Positions 32,117 to 39,579 of a stretch of DNA of 41,262 nucleotides are shown here, one piece after another; the stretch's first letter is position 1; each line of letters starts with the position of its first letter. Location of the stretch: positions 1-41,262 of the forward strand of contig JBHELO010000017.1 of assembly GCA_046263055.1 (NCBI GenBank), in the 5' to 3' direction. Made by a program: the position numbers and the translations under genes. The notes under the pieces were generated by a model, which was not told the DNA's origin, did not search any database, and worked only from the letters and a program-made list of their open reading frames with translations. Source of the stretch: DATAQC01 sp046263055. Lineage in GTDB: Bacteria; Actinomycetota; Acidimicrobiia; Acidimicrobiales; AC-14.

Positions 32117-32943
32117 TGTCGCCCATGGAAGGATGCCGCCTCCGGCCCGCCCACCACCACCACCCGCCCGTCGCCGGTGCGCAGGACCTCGACGGTGGCC
32201 CCGTAGAGCCGGCTGAGGTTGTCGGTGGTGATGACGTCCACCGGTCGGCCGGCCAGCGCCCTGCCCTGGGCCATGTAGACGACGCGGTCGAGGGACGAGA
32301 AGACCGGGTTCACGTCGTGGGCCACCATGACCACCGTCACCCCGCCGGCGCAGATCCGCCGGATGAGACCGACGACGGCCTGCTGGCTCGGCAGGTCGAG
32401 GCCTTCCAGCGGCTCGTCGAGCAGGACGAGCTCGGGCTCGCGCACCAGGGCCTGGGCGATGAGCAGCCGCTGCTGCTCGCCGCCCGAGACCTCCCCCACC
32501 GGGCGGGAGGCGAAGTCCTCGGCACCCACCATGGCGATGGCCGCCTCCACCCGGCGCCGCTCGTCCCGGCGGCGGCCCGCCGCCGGGCGCCCGCCCAGCA
32601 GGGGCGGCAGCGGGACCCCCCAGCGGGTGCCGTCCACGCCCAGGCGCACCAGGTCCACCCCCCGCACCCGTACCGACGGCTCGAAGCCGTGGCGCTGGGG
32701 CAGGTAGGACACCCGCCGGCGGGCCTGGGCAGGCGTGGTGCCGAGCACCGCCACCCGGCCCTCGGCGGGGGGCAGCAGCCCGAGCAGCACCCGCAACAGG
32801 GTGGACTTGCCGGCACCGTTGGGGCCGAGCACGGCCACCAGCTCGCCCCGCGCGACGCTGGCCGTGAGGCCGGACCACACCGTCCGCCCTCCGAGGCGGG
32901 CGGCCAGGTCCGAGAGGTCGACGGCCGGCGCCGCGGTGGTCAT
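32113..32943 (-). CDS. znuC: Zinc ABC transporter ATP-binding protein
   Basis: 276 residues. ABC ATPase with Walker A GPNGAGKST (40-48), Q-loop (SYLPQRHGF), signature VSGGEQQRLLIAQAL, Walker B ELVLLDEP and switch His (VMVAHDVNPVF). The N-terminal domain is standard; the short C-terminal extension is variable. The ATG overlaps the stop of znuA (ATGA), so the three uptake components are translationally coupled. It powers metal import through the two permeases. Confidence 0.93.
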   Translation of the reverse strand: MTTAAPAVDLSDLAARLGGRTVWSGLTASVARGELVAVLGPNGAGKSTLLRVLLGLLPPAEGRVAVLGTTPAQARRRVSYLPQRHGFEPSVRVRGVDLVRLGVDGTRWGVPLPPLLGGRPAAGRRRDERRRVEAAIAMVGAEDFASRPVGEVSGGEQQRLLIAQALVREPELVLLDEPLEGLDLPSQQAVVGLIRRICAGGVTVVMVAHDVNPVFSSLDRVVYMAQGRALAGRPVDVITTDNLSRLYGATVEVLRTGDGRVVVVGGPEAASFHGRH

Positions 32944-33893
32944 CGGCCGGTGGCCCCCGCCAGCGCCGACGCCAGGGCGGCGAGCTGGCGGGTCTGCCAC
33001 TCCTGGAAGGTGGCGCCCGCCGGGGTGGGGGTCTCGGTCACGGTGACGGCGGGGATGCCGGCCCGGTGGGCGGCGTCCACCAAGGACTGCACGTCGGGCG
33101 TGGCGTTCTGGGAGTTCACGACGAACACCCGCACGGCCCGGGTCGCGAGCTGGCGGCCCACCGCCTGGGTGTCGGCGGCGGTGGGCTCGTTGCCCTCGGC
33201 GATGGCGTCGGCGAAGCGCTCGGGGGTGGCCACCACGAGGCCCAGGTCGGCGGCCAGCGGCGTGACGATGCTCTCGGAGATCCCGATGGGCGTGCCCGAG
33301 TAGGCGGTGCGGATCTGGGCTCGGAGGTCGTCGTAGGCCTCGAGGCCCACGCTGGTCAGCTGGCGGCGCTGCTTGTCGAAGTAGCCGGCGTCGGCGGGGT
33401 CCGCCCGCTGGAGGGCCGACGTCATGGCGTCCACGGCGGCGGCCACGTCCGGTGGCGAGTACCAGCGGTGGGGGTTGTCGCCCTCCTTGGCCCCGACCAC
33501 CTTGCCCACGTCCACCACCACCCGCCGGGGCGCCGGGTTGGCGGCCACCAGTTTGGACGCCCAGGCGTCGTAGCCCACGCCGTTCACCACCACCACGTCG
33601 GCGGTGGCCAGCTTGACGCCGTCGGAGGAGCGGGGCTCGTAGCTGTGGGGGTCGACGCTGGGTTGGCGGATGAGGCTGGTCACCGACGCCCTGTCCCCGC
33701 CGAGCTGGCGCAGCAGGCTGCCCCAGGTGTCCTCGGCCGCCACCGCCACCACCCCCGGCCCCCGGCCCGGCCGTCCGCTCGTAGCCGCCGTCGACGAACA
33801 CCCGGCGGCCAGTGCGGCCACCACCAGGATCAGCGCCGGGGTGGCCGCCCACCACCGCCGGCCGCCCGGCCGCATGATGGGAACGGTTTCCAT
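32940..33893 (-). CDS. znuA: Zinc-binding lipoprotein of the ABC transporter
   Basis: 317 residues, TroA/ZnuA family cluster A-1 metal-binding protein. The signal peptide ends in ALAAGC with C32 as the probable lipidated residue. Candidate metal ligands are H83 (DPHSYEP), H142 (NPHRWY), an acidic residue in GISESIV where many homologues have His, and E or D near TETPTPAG. The usual His-rich loop is absent. Starts at 33893 or 33875 both give a good signal peptide. A Zur-box-like palindrome lies between them. GATCAT ends 6 nt before the first ATG and could be a leaderless -10. Confidence 0.9.
   Translation of the reverse strand: METVPIMRPGGRRWWAATPALILVVAALAAGCSSTAATSGRPGRGPGVVAVAAEDTWGSLLRQLGGDRASVTSLIRQPSVDPHSYEPRSSDGVKLATADVVVVNGVGYDAWASKLVAANPAPRRVVVDVGKVVGAKEGDNPHRWYSPPDVAAAVDAMTSALQRADPADAGYFDKQRRQLTSVGLEAYDDLRAQIRTAYSGTPIGISESIVTPLAADLGLVVATPERFADAIAEGNEPTAADTQAVGRQLATRAVRVFVVNSQNATPDVQSLVDAAHRAGIPAVTVTETPTPAGATFQEWQTRQLAALASALAGATGR
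33878..33892. promoter_or_regulatory. Zur-box-like palindrome at the znuA start
   Basis: TGGGAACGGTTTCCA is a 15-bp near-perfect dyad (one mismatched pair) matching the layout of actinobacterial Zur boxes, TGxxAxCGxTxxCA. It lies immediately inside the first ATG of znuA, at or just after the presumed transcription start, where repressor binding would block transcription. Confidence 0.6.
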
Positions 33894-33953
33894 TCCCTGA
33901 TGATCGACGCCCGCCGGCCGCCTGTCAAGCAGCGTGGCCTGCGACCGGCCGCC

Positions 33954-34388
33954 TCACACCCGCCGGCGACCCGCTGCCCCCGCCCGCTTGGAAGCCTTCG
34001 ACGCCGGTGCCGCCGACCGCCGGGTGGACCCCGCGGTCGCCTTCGTCGCCGCCATGTTCCTGGTCGTCGCCGCCTTCCTGGTCCTCGCCGCCTTCTTGGC
34101 CGCCGCCAAGTTGGTGGCCTTCGACGCGGTGGTCGCCCGGGCCCGCCCGGCCGACCCGCCGACCTTGGCCGCCACCGCCCGGGACCGGGCGCCGGGCGCC
34201 GGCGGGGGCAGCCGACGCGCTCGGCGACCGTCCCGCCGGAACAGCACCAGGGCTCCGAACCCGTTGTGCACAGGCGTCACGTGGACGGGCTCCCAGCCAT
34301 CTCCGGCCATCTCCGTGATCCTGTCGTCGTCGGCCTCGGCGAAGCCCTCGAGCCCCACCGGGAACACCAGCGACGTGTAGTAGTGCAT
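33954..34388 (-). CDS. DUF4177-like protein with histone H1-like basic tail
   Basis: 144 residues. The ATG at 34388 follows an excellent AGGAGG. Residues 1-52 (MHYYTSLVFPVGLEGFAEAD ... GDGWEPVHV ... GALVLFRR) resemble small DUF4177-type proteins of unknown function. From about residue 68 the chain is low-complexity Ala/Lys/Arg/Thr-rich (AAAKKAARTRKAATT, SKASKRAGAAGRRR), like the tails of actinobacterial HU (HupB) and eukaryotic H1. The tail should bind nucleic acid. The gene is monocistronic and divergent from a haem peroxidase. Confidence 0.65.
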   Translation of the reverse strand: MHYYTSLVFPVGLEGFAEADDDRITEMAGDGWEPVHVTPVHNGFGALVLFRRDGRRARRLPPPAPGARSRAVAAKVGGSAGRARATTASKATNLAAAKKAARTRKAATTRNMAATKATAGSTRRSAAPASKASKRAGAAGRRRV

Positions 34389-34418
34389 GCACCCTCCTGA
34401 CGCCTGACGGTCGGCAGC

Positions 34419-34424
34419 AGGTTA
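34419..34424 (-). promoter_or_regulatory. -10 of the DUF4177-like gene
   Basis: TAACCT on the minus strand lies about 30 nt before the ATG, leaving a short leader that contains AGGAGG. The -35 region has only GGTTCC. Confidence 0.35.
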
Positions 34425-34740
34425 CGGTCCGGGCCGGAACCGCCGACACAGTCGCGGTCGAAACCGCCAGGCGGTCAGGGGAGGCACCGCGAGGGTCGTG
34501 TCCGGGCCGGCATCGGCGGGGCCGTCCGCTCGAGCCCGGAGATCGACGACGACGTGCGTGCCGCCGGCGCCCCGCCGCGACCACGGAAGCACCCGTAGAA
34601 CCGGAAGAGACCCGTATCCGGCGGCCGTGCCGGCGGCTCTCGTGTGAGAAGCGATGCGCGGACCCGTCGAACGGCGGCGGAGGCGCACGGGCGAGGCGCG
34701 GACCCACCGCGTGCCTGGGCACACGAGAGGAGACGAGCGA
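34425..34740. other. Intergenic region upstream of the peroxidase gene
   Basis: No gene is visible here. Near 34595-34620 ACCCGTA occurs twice with a 19-bp period, flanking GAACCGGAAG. The second copy is followed by TCC, giving GTATCC as a poor -10. The peroxidase ribosome site AGAGGAGACG closes the region. Confidence 0.3.
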
Positions 34741-36525
34741 ATGCTGGACATGCACCACGGGGGACACGTCCCCGCCGACGAGGTCGACACCAGGCAGGTG
34801 ACGGGTGACCAGGGCGTGGCCGCCCTCGACGCCCCGCCGGTCGGGACGCCGTTCGGCTACCTTTTCCCCGAGCTGGAGGACAAGCCCGACAGCCACCTGC
34901 CCGGCGACCCGGCCACCGTCGTGGCCAACCTCAACGCCCTGGGCGCGGCGATGGTCCCTGACCCGACCGCCGACCCGCCGCCCGACACCGGCAACTCGAC
35001 CATCCCGCCCATCTACACCTACTGGGGACAGTTCGTCGACCACGACCTGACCGCCAACACCGACCGCGACTCGACGACCAGCGACATCACCCGACCCGAC
35101 CTGGCGCCGCTGGCGCCCGAGAATGTCGTCCAGAACCTGCGCAACCTCCGCCGACCCAATTTGGACCTGGACTCCGTGTACGGCGGCGGGCCGTCCTTCT
35201 GCGACGACCGCAGCCCTGACGCCGCCCTCTACGACGGCCCTCGCATGCGGCTGGGCCACAACCACGAGGCCGGGATCGTGGGCGAGAAGATCCCGCCCGT
35301 CGACGACCTGGAGCGCGACCTGCCCCGCATCGGCCCGTTGCTCGACGACGGCGTCATCACCATGGACGTGCTGCCGGAGAGCCTCCAGGCCGACCCCAAC
35401 GTGCGCACCCGGCCGCTGATCGGCGACCTGCGCAACGACGAGAACCTCCTGGTCTCCCAGATCCACACCGCCGTCCTGCGCTTCCACAACGCCGTGCTCA
35501 AGCGGATCGACACCGACCCGGTCGCCCTGGGCCTCCAGCCCGGCAGCCACGAGGCGGTGCGCTTCGAGCGGGCGCGCCAACTCACCCGCTGGCACTATCA
35601 GTGGCTCGTCGTCCACGACTACCTGCGCACGGTCACGACGAGCGGGGTCGTCGACAAGGTGCTCCTCGGCGGCGCCAAGCACTACCGGCCCGGGCCCGGC
35701 CAGCCGCTGTTCATGCCCCTCGAGCACTCGGTGGCGGCATTCCGCTTCGGCCACAGCATGGTGCGGGGCTCGTACGACCACAACCGCAACTTCGGCGAAC
35801 GCCACCCCGGCCAAGGCGTGGGGCCCCCGCTCATCCCGTCGGCCCCGTTCGGGCTGCTGTTCGAGTTCACGGGCAACGGGTTCTCCCTGGATCCGAGCGA
35901 CCCGACCAAGAGCGTCCGCAATCCCTTCCGGGGTGCCCCGACGCTGCCGTTCAACTGGATCATCGAGTTCGACCGGTTCACCAACAAGGGCGACGCCGAC
36001 CCCACCCACTTCGCCCGCAGGATCGACACCCAGTTGTCGCCCCCGCTGGGCGGACTGGTGAACGAGGGGACCTCGGCCGACGTGCAGGACGCCGGCCACG
36101 CCGCCATCCGGGGCCTCCTCCGGCACCTGGCCCGGCGGAACCTGCTGCGGGGGTACCTGCTCAGCATCCCGACCGGCCAGGCCGTCGCCGCCCTGCTCGG
36201 CGTGCCGGCCCTCACGGACGACGAGCTACGGGCCGGCAACCCCCCCGCCGTCAACAGCGCCCTGGACGACGGAGGCTTCCTGCTGAACACCCCGCTGTGG
36301 TACTACGTCCTCAAGGAGGCCGAGGTCCGGGCCAACGGCAACTCACTGGGCGAGGTGGGCAGCCGCATCGTCTGCGAGACGATCATCGGCCTGCTCCGCA
36401 ACGACCCCGACTCCTACCTGTCCCGCAACGGTGGTTGGGACCCCTCCCAGGGTGTGGCGCTGCCCAACGGGGACCCCATCGTCACCATCCGCGACTTCCT
36501 GTCGTTCACCGGCGTGCCCGTCTGA
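34741..36525 (+). CDS. Animal-type haem peroxidase
   Basis: 594 residues of the peroxidase-cyclooxygenase (An_peroxidase) superfamily. The distal haem site is YWGQFVDHDLT with H101. The proximal ligand is H338 in FRFGHSMVRGSY. Other family stretches are LDLDSVYGGG, RPLIGDLRNDENLLVSQIH and FHN. The ATG at 34741 follows GAGGAGACGAGCGA. No signal peptide or membrane segment follows, although bacterial relatives are often exported, so it may act in the cytoplasm or leave by a non-Sec route. It should oxidise halides or organic substrates with H2O2. Two strong hairpins follow the gene, suggesting a single-gene transcript. Confidence 0.92.
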   Translation: MLDMHHGGHVPADEVDTRQVTGDQGVAALDAPPVGTPFGYLFPELEDKPDSHLPGDPATVVANLNALGAAMVPDPTADPPPDTGNSTIPPIYTYWGQFVDHDLTANTDRDSTTSDITRPDLAPLAPENVVQNLRNLRRPNLDLDSVYGGGPSFCDDRSPDAALYDGPRMRLGHNHEAGIVGEKIPPVDDLERDLPRIGPLLDDGVITMDVLPESLQADPNVRTRPLIGDLRNDENLLVSQIHTAVLRFHNAVLKRIDTDPVALGLQPGSHEAVRFERARQLTRWHYQWLVVHDYLRTVTTSGVVDKVLLGGAKHYRPGPGQPLFMPLEHSVAAFRFGHSMVRGSYDHNRNFGERHPGQGVGPPLIPSAPFGLLFEFTGNGFSLDPSDPTKSVRNPFRGAPTLPFNWIIEFDRFTNKGDADPTHFARRIDTQLSPPLGGLVNEGTSADVQDAGHAAIRGLLRHLARRNLLRGYLLSIPTGQAVAALLGVPALTDDELRAGNPPAVNSALDDGGFLLNTPLWYYVLKEAEVRANGNSLGEVGSRIVCETIIGLLRNDPDSYLSRNGGWDPSQGVALPNGDPIVTIRDFLSFTGVPV

Positions 36526-36544
36526 TCGCAGGGCGCTGGCCCGA

Positions 36545-36587
36545 ACGAGCCGGGCACCCGGGGAACCTCACCGGGCGCCCGGCTCGT
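36545..36587 (+). terminator. Strong hairpin after the peroxidase gene
   Basis: A 17-bp stem with one mismatch (36545-36561 with 36571-36587, ACGAGCCGGGC arm) and a 9-nt loop starts 20 bp after the stop codon. There is no U-tract. Confidence 0.65.
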
Positions 36588-36609
36588 GGCGCGCCAGCAG
36601 GCGCGCCAC
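36586..36609 (+). terminator. Second, abutting hairpin
   Basis: GTGGCGCGCC-AGCA-GGCGCGCCAC is a perfect 10-bp stem with a 4-nt loop. It shares two bases with the preceding hairpin, so the pair forms a tandem terminator-like block between the peroxidase gene and the promoter of the next gene. Confidence 0.6.
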
Positions 36610-36639
36610 TTGGCCCGACCCGTTTCATCTTGCTAACCT
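36610..36639 (+). promoter_or_regulatory. Promoter of the cyclopropane synthase transcript
   Basis: TTGGCC (36610-36615), an 18-nt spacer and TAACCT (36634-36639). An ACCGTT ... AACGGT dyad (36640-36645 and 36661-36666) straddles the expected start of transcription and could bind a regulator. Confidence 0.45.
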
Positions 36640-36648
36640 ACCGTTGAC

Positions 36649-36780
36649 GTGAAGATCACTAACGGTGCCGTGACCGTGTCCGAGGTCGCCAGTTCGAGCA
36701 GGGGCTGCACCGTGAGACAAGGGATGGCGGGCCGCCACCGCCCGGCCCACGCCACCAGGACGCACGGAGGCTCCGCGTGA
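36649..36780 (+). CDS. Putative leader ORF coupled to the cyclopropane synthase
   Basis: An open frame from GTG 36649 (MKITNGAVTVSEVASS...) runs 43 codons to a TGA that overlaps the synthase GTG as GTGA. Internal starts at 36670, 36712 and ATG 36724 (MAGRHRPAHAT) would give shorter versions. The first GTG lies 9 nt after the -10, close to the expected transcript start. Coding character is uncertain; the downstream gene has its own GGAGG. Confidence 0.3.
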   Translation: MKITNGAVTVSEVASSSRGCTVRQGMAGRHRPAHATRTHGGSA

Positions 36781-38183
36781 CGACCCCGACCCGCACACCC
36801 CCCGCACCGCCGGCCTGCCCTCCTCCCACTCCGCCCTCGCCGCAGCCCCCGTCCCGTCCGTCAGGCCGGGCACCACCGGCTACCCGCCCCGAGGCTGCCG
36901 AGGCGGTGCGGCCGCTGGTCGAGGCCCTGCTCGGGCGCCCGCTTCCCGTGCGCCTGGAGCTGTTCGACGGATCGGCCCTCGGCCCCGACGACGGCCGGGG
37001 AACGGTGCGGGTGCGGTCGGCAGGCGCCCTGCGGCGGCTGGTGTGGGCGCCCGGGGAGCTGGGCCTGGCTCGGGCCTACGTGTGCGGTGACGTCGAGCTG
37101 GACGGGGACATCGTGGCGCTGTTGTGCCGGCTCCAGCCCGACCCCGGCGCCGACCTGCGCTTCCTGGGCCTGGGGGCGTGGGTCGCCGCCCTGCGCGCCG
37201 CCCGCCGCCTGGGTGCCATCGGCCGGCCGCTGCCACCGCCTCCCGAAGAGGTGCGGCCTCGCGGCCGGCGCCACTCCCGCCGGCGGGACGCGGCATCCGT
37301 CACCCACCACTACGACGTGAGCAACGACTTCTACCGGCTGGTGCTAGGGCCCAGCCTCACCTACTCCTGTGCCCGCTTCACCGACGAGCGCACGACCCTG
37401 GAGGCGGCCCAGGAAGCCAAGTTCGAGCTGATCTGCCGCAAGCTCGGCCTACACCACTCGCCCGGCGCCCGGCTGCTCGATGTCGGGTGCGGTTGGGGCT
37501 CCATGCTGCTCCACGCCGCCCGCCATCACGGGGCCGAGGGCGTCGGGATCACGCTCAGCGGCGAGCAGATGGACCTCGCCCGACGGCGGGTGGCGGATGC
37601 CGGGCTCACGTCACACATCGACGTCCGCCTCCAGGACTACCGCGCCCTCGGCGGCGAGCGCTTCGACGCCATCTCGTCGATCGGCATGTTCGAGCACGTG
37701 GGGCGGGCCCGCGCCGGGCTCTACTTTCAGACGCTGCGAGGCCTGCTCCGCCCCGGTGGCCGGCTGCTCAACCACGCCATCTCGGCGCCGGGTTCCAGCG
37801 CGCCCGGGCCGCGGTCGTTCGTGTACCGCTACGTCTTTCCGGACGGCGAGCTCCTCGACGTGGGCGACACCATCCTGGCCATGGAGCGGGCCGGCTTCGA
37901 GGTCCGCGACGTGGAGTCCCTGCGAGAGCACTACTCCACGACGCTGCGCGCGTGGATCACCAACCTGGAAGAGCACTGGGACGAGGCCGTCGCCCTGGTC
38001 GGCATCCGCCGGGCCCGCGTCTGGCGCCTCTACATGGCGGGGTTCGTCAGCCGCTTCGAGAACGGCGCCGTCGCCGTGCACCAGGTCCTGGGGGTGGCCA
38101 CCGACGCCGCCGGCCACAGCCACATGCCGCCGACCCGCGCCGGTTGGGAGCCGGCCGACGACGGGAGCTCGGCCGCCGCCTGA
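36777..38183 (+). CDS. Cyclopropane-fatty-acyl-phospholipid synthase family methyltransferase
   Basis: 468 residues. A Pro-rich N-terminus (about 1-40) and an N-terminal lipid-binding-type domain precede the SAM-dependent catalytic domain: HYDVSNDFYRL (about 178), LLDVGCGWGS (about 231-240) for SAM, GITLSGEQ and ISSIGMFEHVG. It transfers a methylene or methyl group from SAM to the double bond of membrane acyl chains, as CFA synthase and UfaA1-like enzymes do. The GTG at 36777 follows GGAGG with 6-nt spacing. A 130-nt leader precedes it. The DedA-like gene downstream has its own leaderless-type promoter. Confidence 0.9.
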   Translation: MTTPTRTPPAPPACPPPTPPSPQPPSRPSGRAPPATRPEAAEAVRPLVEALLGRPLPVRLELFDGSALGPDDGRGTVRVRSAGALRRLVWAPGELGLARAYVCGDVELDGDIVALLCRLQPDPGADLRFLGLGAWVAALRAARRLGAIGRPLPPPPEEVRPRGRRHSRRRDAASVTHHYDVSNDFYRLVLGPSLTYSCARFTDERTTLEAAQEAKFELICRKLGLHHSPGARLLDVGCGWGSMLLHAARHHGAEGVGITLSGEQMDLARRRVADAGLTSHIDVRLQDYRALGGERFDAISSIGMFEHVGRARAGLYFQTLRGLLRPGGRLLNHAISAPGSSAPGPRSFVYRYVFPDGELLDVGDTILAMERAGFEVRDVESLREHYSTTLRAWITNLEEHWDEAVALVGIRRARVWRLYMAGFVSRFENGAVAVHQVLGVATDAAGHSHMPPTRAGWEPADDGSSAAA

Positions 38184-38247
38184 CCGCGTGTTGGCCGGCG
38201 GCGGGGGGGCCACCACCCGCTGCGACCGAGGTGGTCAACGGCCGGCA

Positions 38248-38253
38248 TAGCGT
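38248..38253 (+). promoter_or_regulatory. Leaderless-type -10
   Basis: TAGCGT ends 7 nt before the GTG at 38261. Confidence 0.45.
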
Positions 38254-38260
38254 CGGAAGC

Positions 38261-38914
38261 GTGGGAGCCACCGGTGGCGCTCCGTCCCGCCGGCGGCTGG
38301 CGGGCCTGACCGTGCCCATCGCCGTCGTCAGCGGTTTGGGACTGGTGGGGTCGGCTCTGACCCCATACCTCTCGGTGCACCATCCCCTCGTCCTCTTGGT
38401 GCTCGAAGCGCGCGACCGCAACCTCCTGCTCGCCCATCGGGTGGCGACGGTCCCCTACCTGATCGTGGGATGCCTCCGCCGCCTGTCCACCGATCCACTG
38501 TTCTTCCTACTCGGGCGAGACTACGGGCCGGCCGCCGTCCGTTGGCTCGAGGGCAAGGGCGGCGGGCGGATCGTGCGGGTGACAGAGCAGGCCTTCCGCC
38601 GGGCGTCCTATCCGATGCTCGTGCTGTTCCCGGGCGCTGTGGTCTGCACCCTGGCCGGCGAGACGGGCGTGCCCACGGGGACGTTCGCAGCCATCATCGT
38701 CGCCCGCACGGTGGCCGCGGTGGTGGCCATCCGGTGGTTGGCCAACCGCTTCAGTTCCCAGGTGGATGCCGTCCTGGGGTTCTTCGACAGGTTCACGCTG
38801 CCGGCCACCGTCGTCAGCGTGGTGGCCGCGCTGGGCTGGCTCATGTGGGAGCGACGGCGCCGCCGCGTCGCCCCGGCGCCCGACGATGAGCCCCGGCCAC
38901 CAGGCCCGCCGTGA
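38261..38914 (+). CDS. DedA/VTT-like membrane protein
   Basis: 217 residues, GTG start without ribosome site but with a -10 in leaderless position. Hydrophobic segments near 16-33, 60-80, 120-140, 145-165 and 180-200, with LFFLLGRDYGPAAVRWLEGK and YPMLVLFPG in the order found in DedA/SNARE-associated membrane proteins (F-x-x-G-R-x-x-G, then a re-entrant loop). DedA proteins flip undecaprenyl phosphate or phospholipids; the match here is weak, so the family is tentative. Its stop overlaps a GTG of a short downstream frame (GTGA). Confidence 0.65.
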   Translation: MGATGGAPSRRRLAGLTVPIAVVSGLGLVGSALTPYLSVHHPLVLLVLEARDRNLLLAHRVATVPYLIVGCLRRLSTDPLFFLLGRDYGPAAVRWLEGKGGGRIVRVTEQAFRRASYPMLVLFPGAVVCTLAGETGVPTGTFAAIIVARTVAAVVAIRWLANRFSSQVDAVLGFFDRFTLPATVVSVVAALGWLMWERRRRRVAPAPDDEPRPPGPP

Positions 38915-39099
38915 CCGGCCCGTCCAGTGACATCGTGACGTCGGCGATGACCTTCGGCATGGCTTACTTCTCGGGAGTTCTGTCGACGGCGCTCGCGTTC
39001 GTAGGACCTCTGCAGCTCGGTTCGGTGCGACCCGCTACGAGGCGGCGGCCTTCACCATCGCGACGACCTGCTTTTCGACTGCCGGGGTCCATTCCGTAA
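38911..39099 (+). CDS. Questionable short frame coupled to the DedA-like gene
   Basis: 62 residues beginning at a GTG that overlaps the preceding TGA. The first half has one hydrophobic stretch (MTFGMAYFSGVLSTALAFVG). The second half is antisense to the last 65 bp of the converging DUF1801 gene and has the basic composition of a shadow frame. It may be the truncated start of a membrane protein or not a gene. Confidence 0.2.
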   Translation: MTGPSSDIVTSAMTFGMAYFSGVLSTALAFVGPLQLGSVRPATRRRPSPSRRPAFRLPGSIP

Positions 39100-39481
39100 G
39101 GGCGTACGACGTGGGCCACATCGGACCGTCGTCGAGGTTGGCGGCCTCCTCGAACCCGAGGGTCGCATAGCGGGACTTGAACTTGCCGGCATCCTTGAAG
39201 AAGACGACGACCTTGCCGTCCTCGTTGGCGTAGGCGGGCATGCCGTACCAGGTCTTGGGCGACAGATTTGGAGCGCTGGAGGTCACGGTGGCGTGTACGC
39301 GCTCGGCGAGGGCGCGGTCGTCGGGGGCCATGGCGGCGATGCTGTCGAGCGCGGCCTGGAGGGCGTCGGCCTGCTTGGCCCCCTTCTTCCCTTCGGCGCG
39401 CAGCTCTGCGGCTCGCTGCTTCATGGCGGCGCGCTCCTCGGCGCTGAAACCGTCGGACTCGGTCGTGGTCTTCGCGGGCAT
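39035..39481 (-). CDS. DUF1801 (YdhG-like) domain protein
   Basis: 148 residues. A Lys/Ala/Glu-rich helical N-terminus (AEERAAMKQRAAELRAEGKK) precedes the DUF1801/YdhG fold, shown by SPKTWYGMPAYANEDGKVVV, FFKDAGKFKSRYATLGF and LDDGPMWPTSYAL. Members are small soluble proteins, some compared with frataxin-like iron chaperones, mostly of unknown role. The ATG at 39481 follows GAGAGG. It is divergent from a methyltransferase gene. Confidence 0.85.
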   Translation of the reverse strand: MPAKTTTESDGFSAEERAAMKQRAAELRAEGKKGAKQADALQAALDSIAAMAPDDRALAERVHATVTSSAPNLSPKTWYGMPAYANEDGKVVVFFKDAGKFKSRYATLGFEEAANLDDGPMWPTSYALTEWTPAVEKQVVAMVKAAAS

Positions 39482-39566
39482 GATCGCCTCTCTTCTCCGG
39501 GGATCGGGACGACGGTGTCTGCGGACACACGCTACGCCCGCACGCCGAATTGGTCGGGTGGCGGCC

Positions 39567-39572
39567 TACCGT
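39567..39572 (+). promoter_or_regulatory. Leaderless-type -10 of the methyltransferase gene
   Basis: TACCGT ends 7 nt before the ATG at 39580, which has no ribosome site. Confidence 0.5.
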
Positions 39573-39579
39573 GCGGACC

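Noticed and set aside
36661..36776. SAM-type riboswitch before the cyclopropane synthase
   Set aside because: I could not recognise the conserved core of any SAM riboswitch class; only the untyped leader ORF and dyad are reported.
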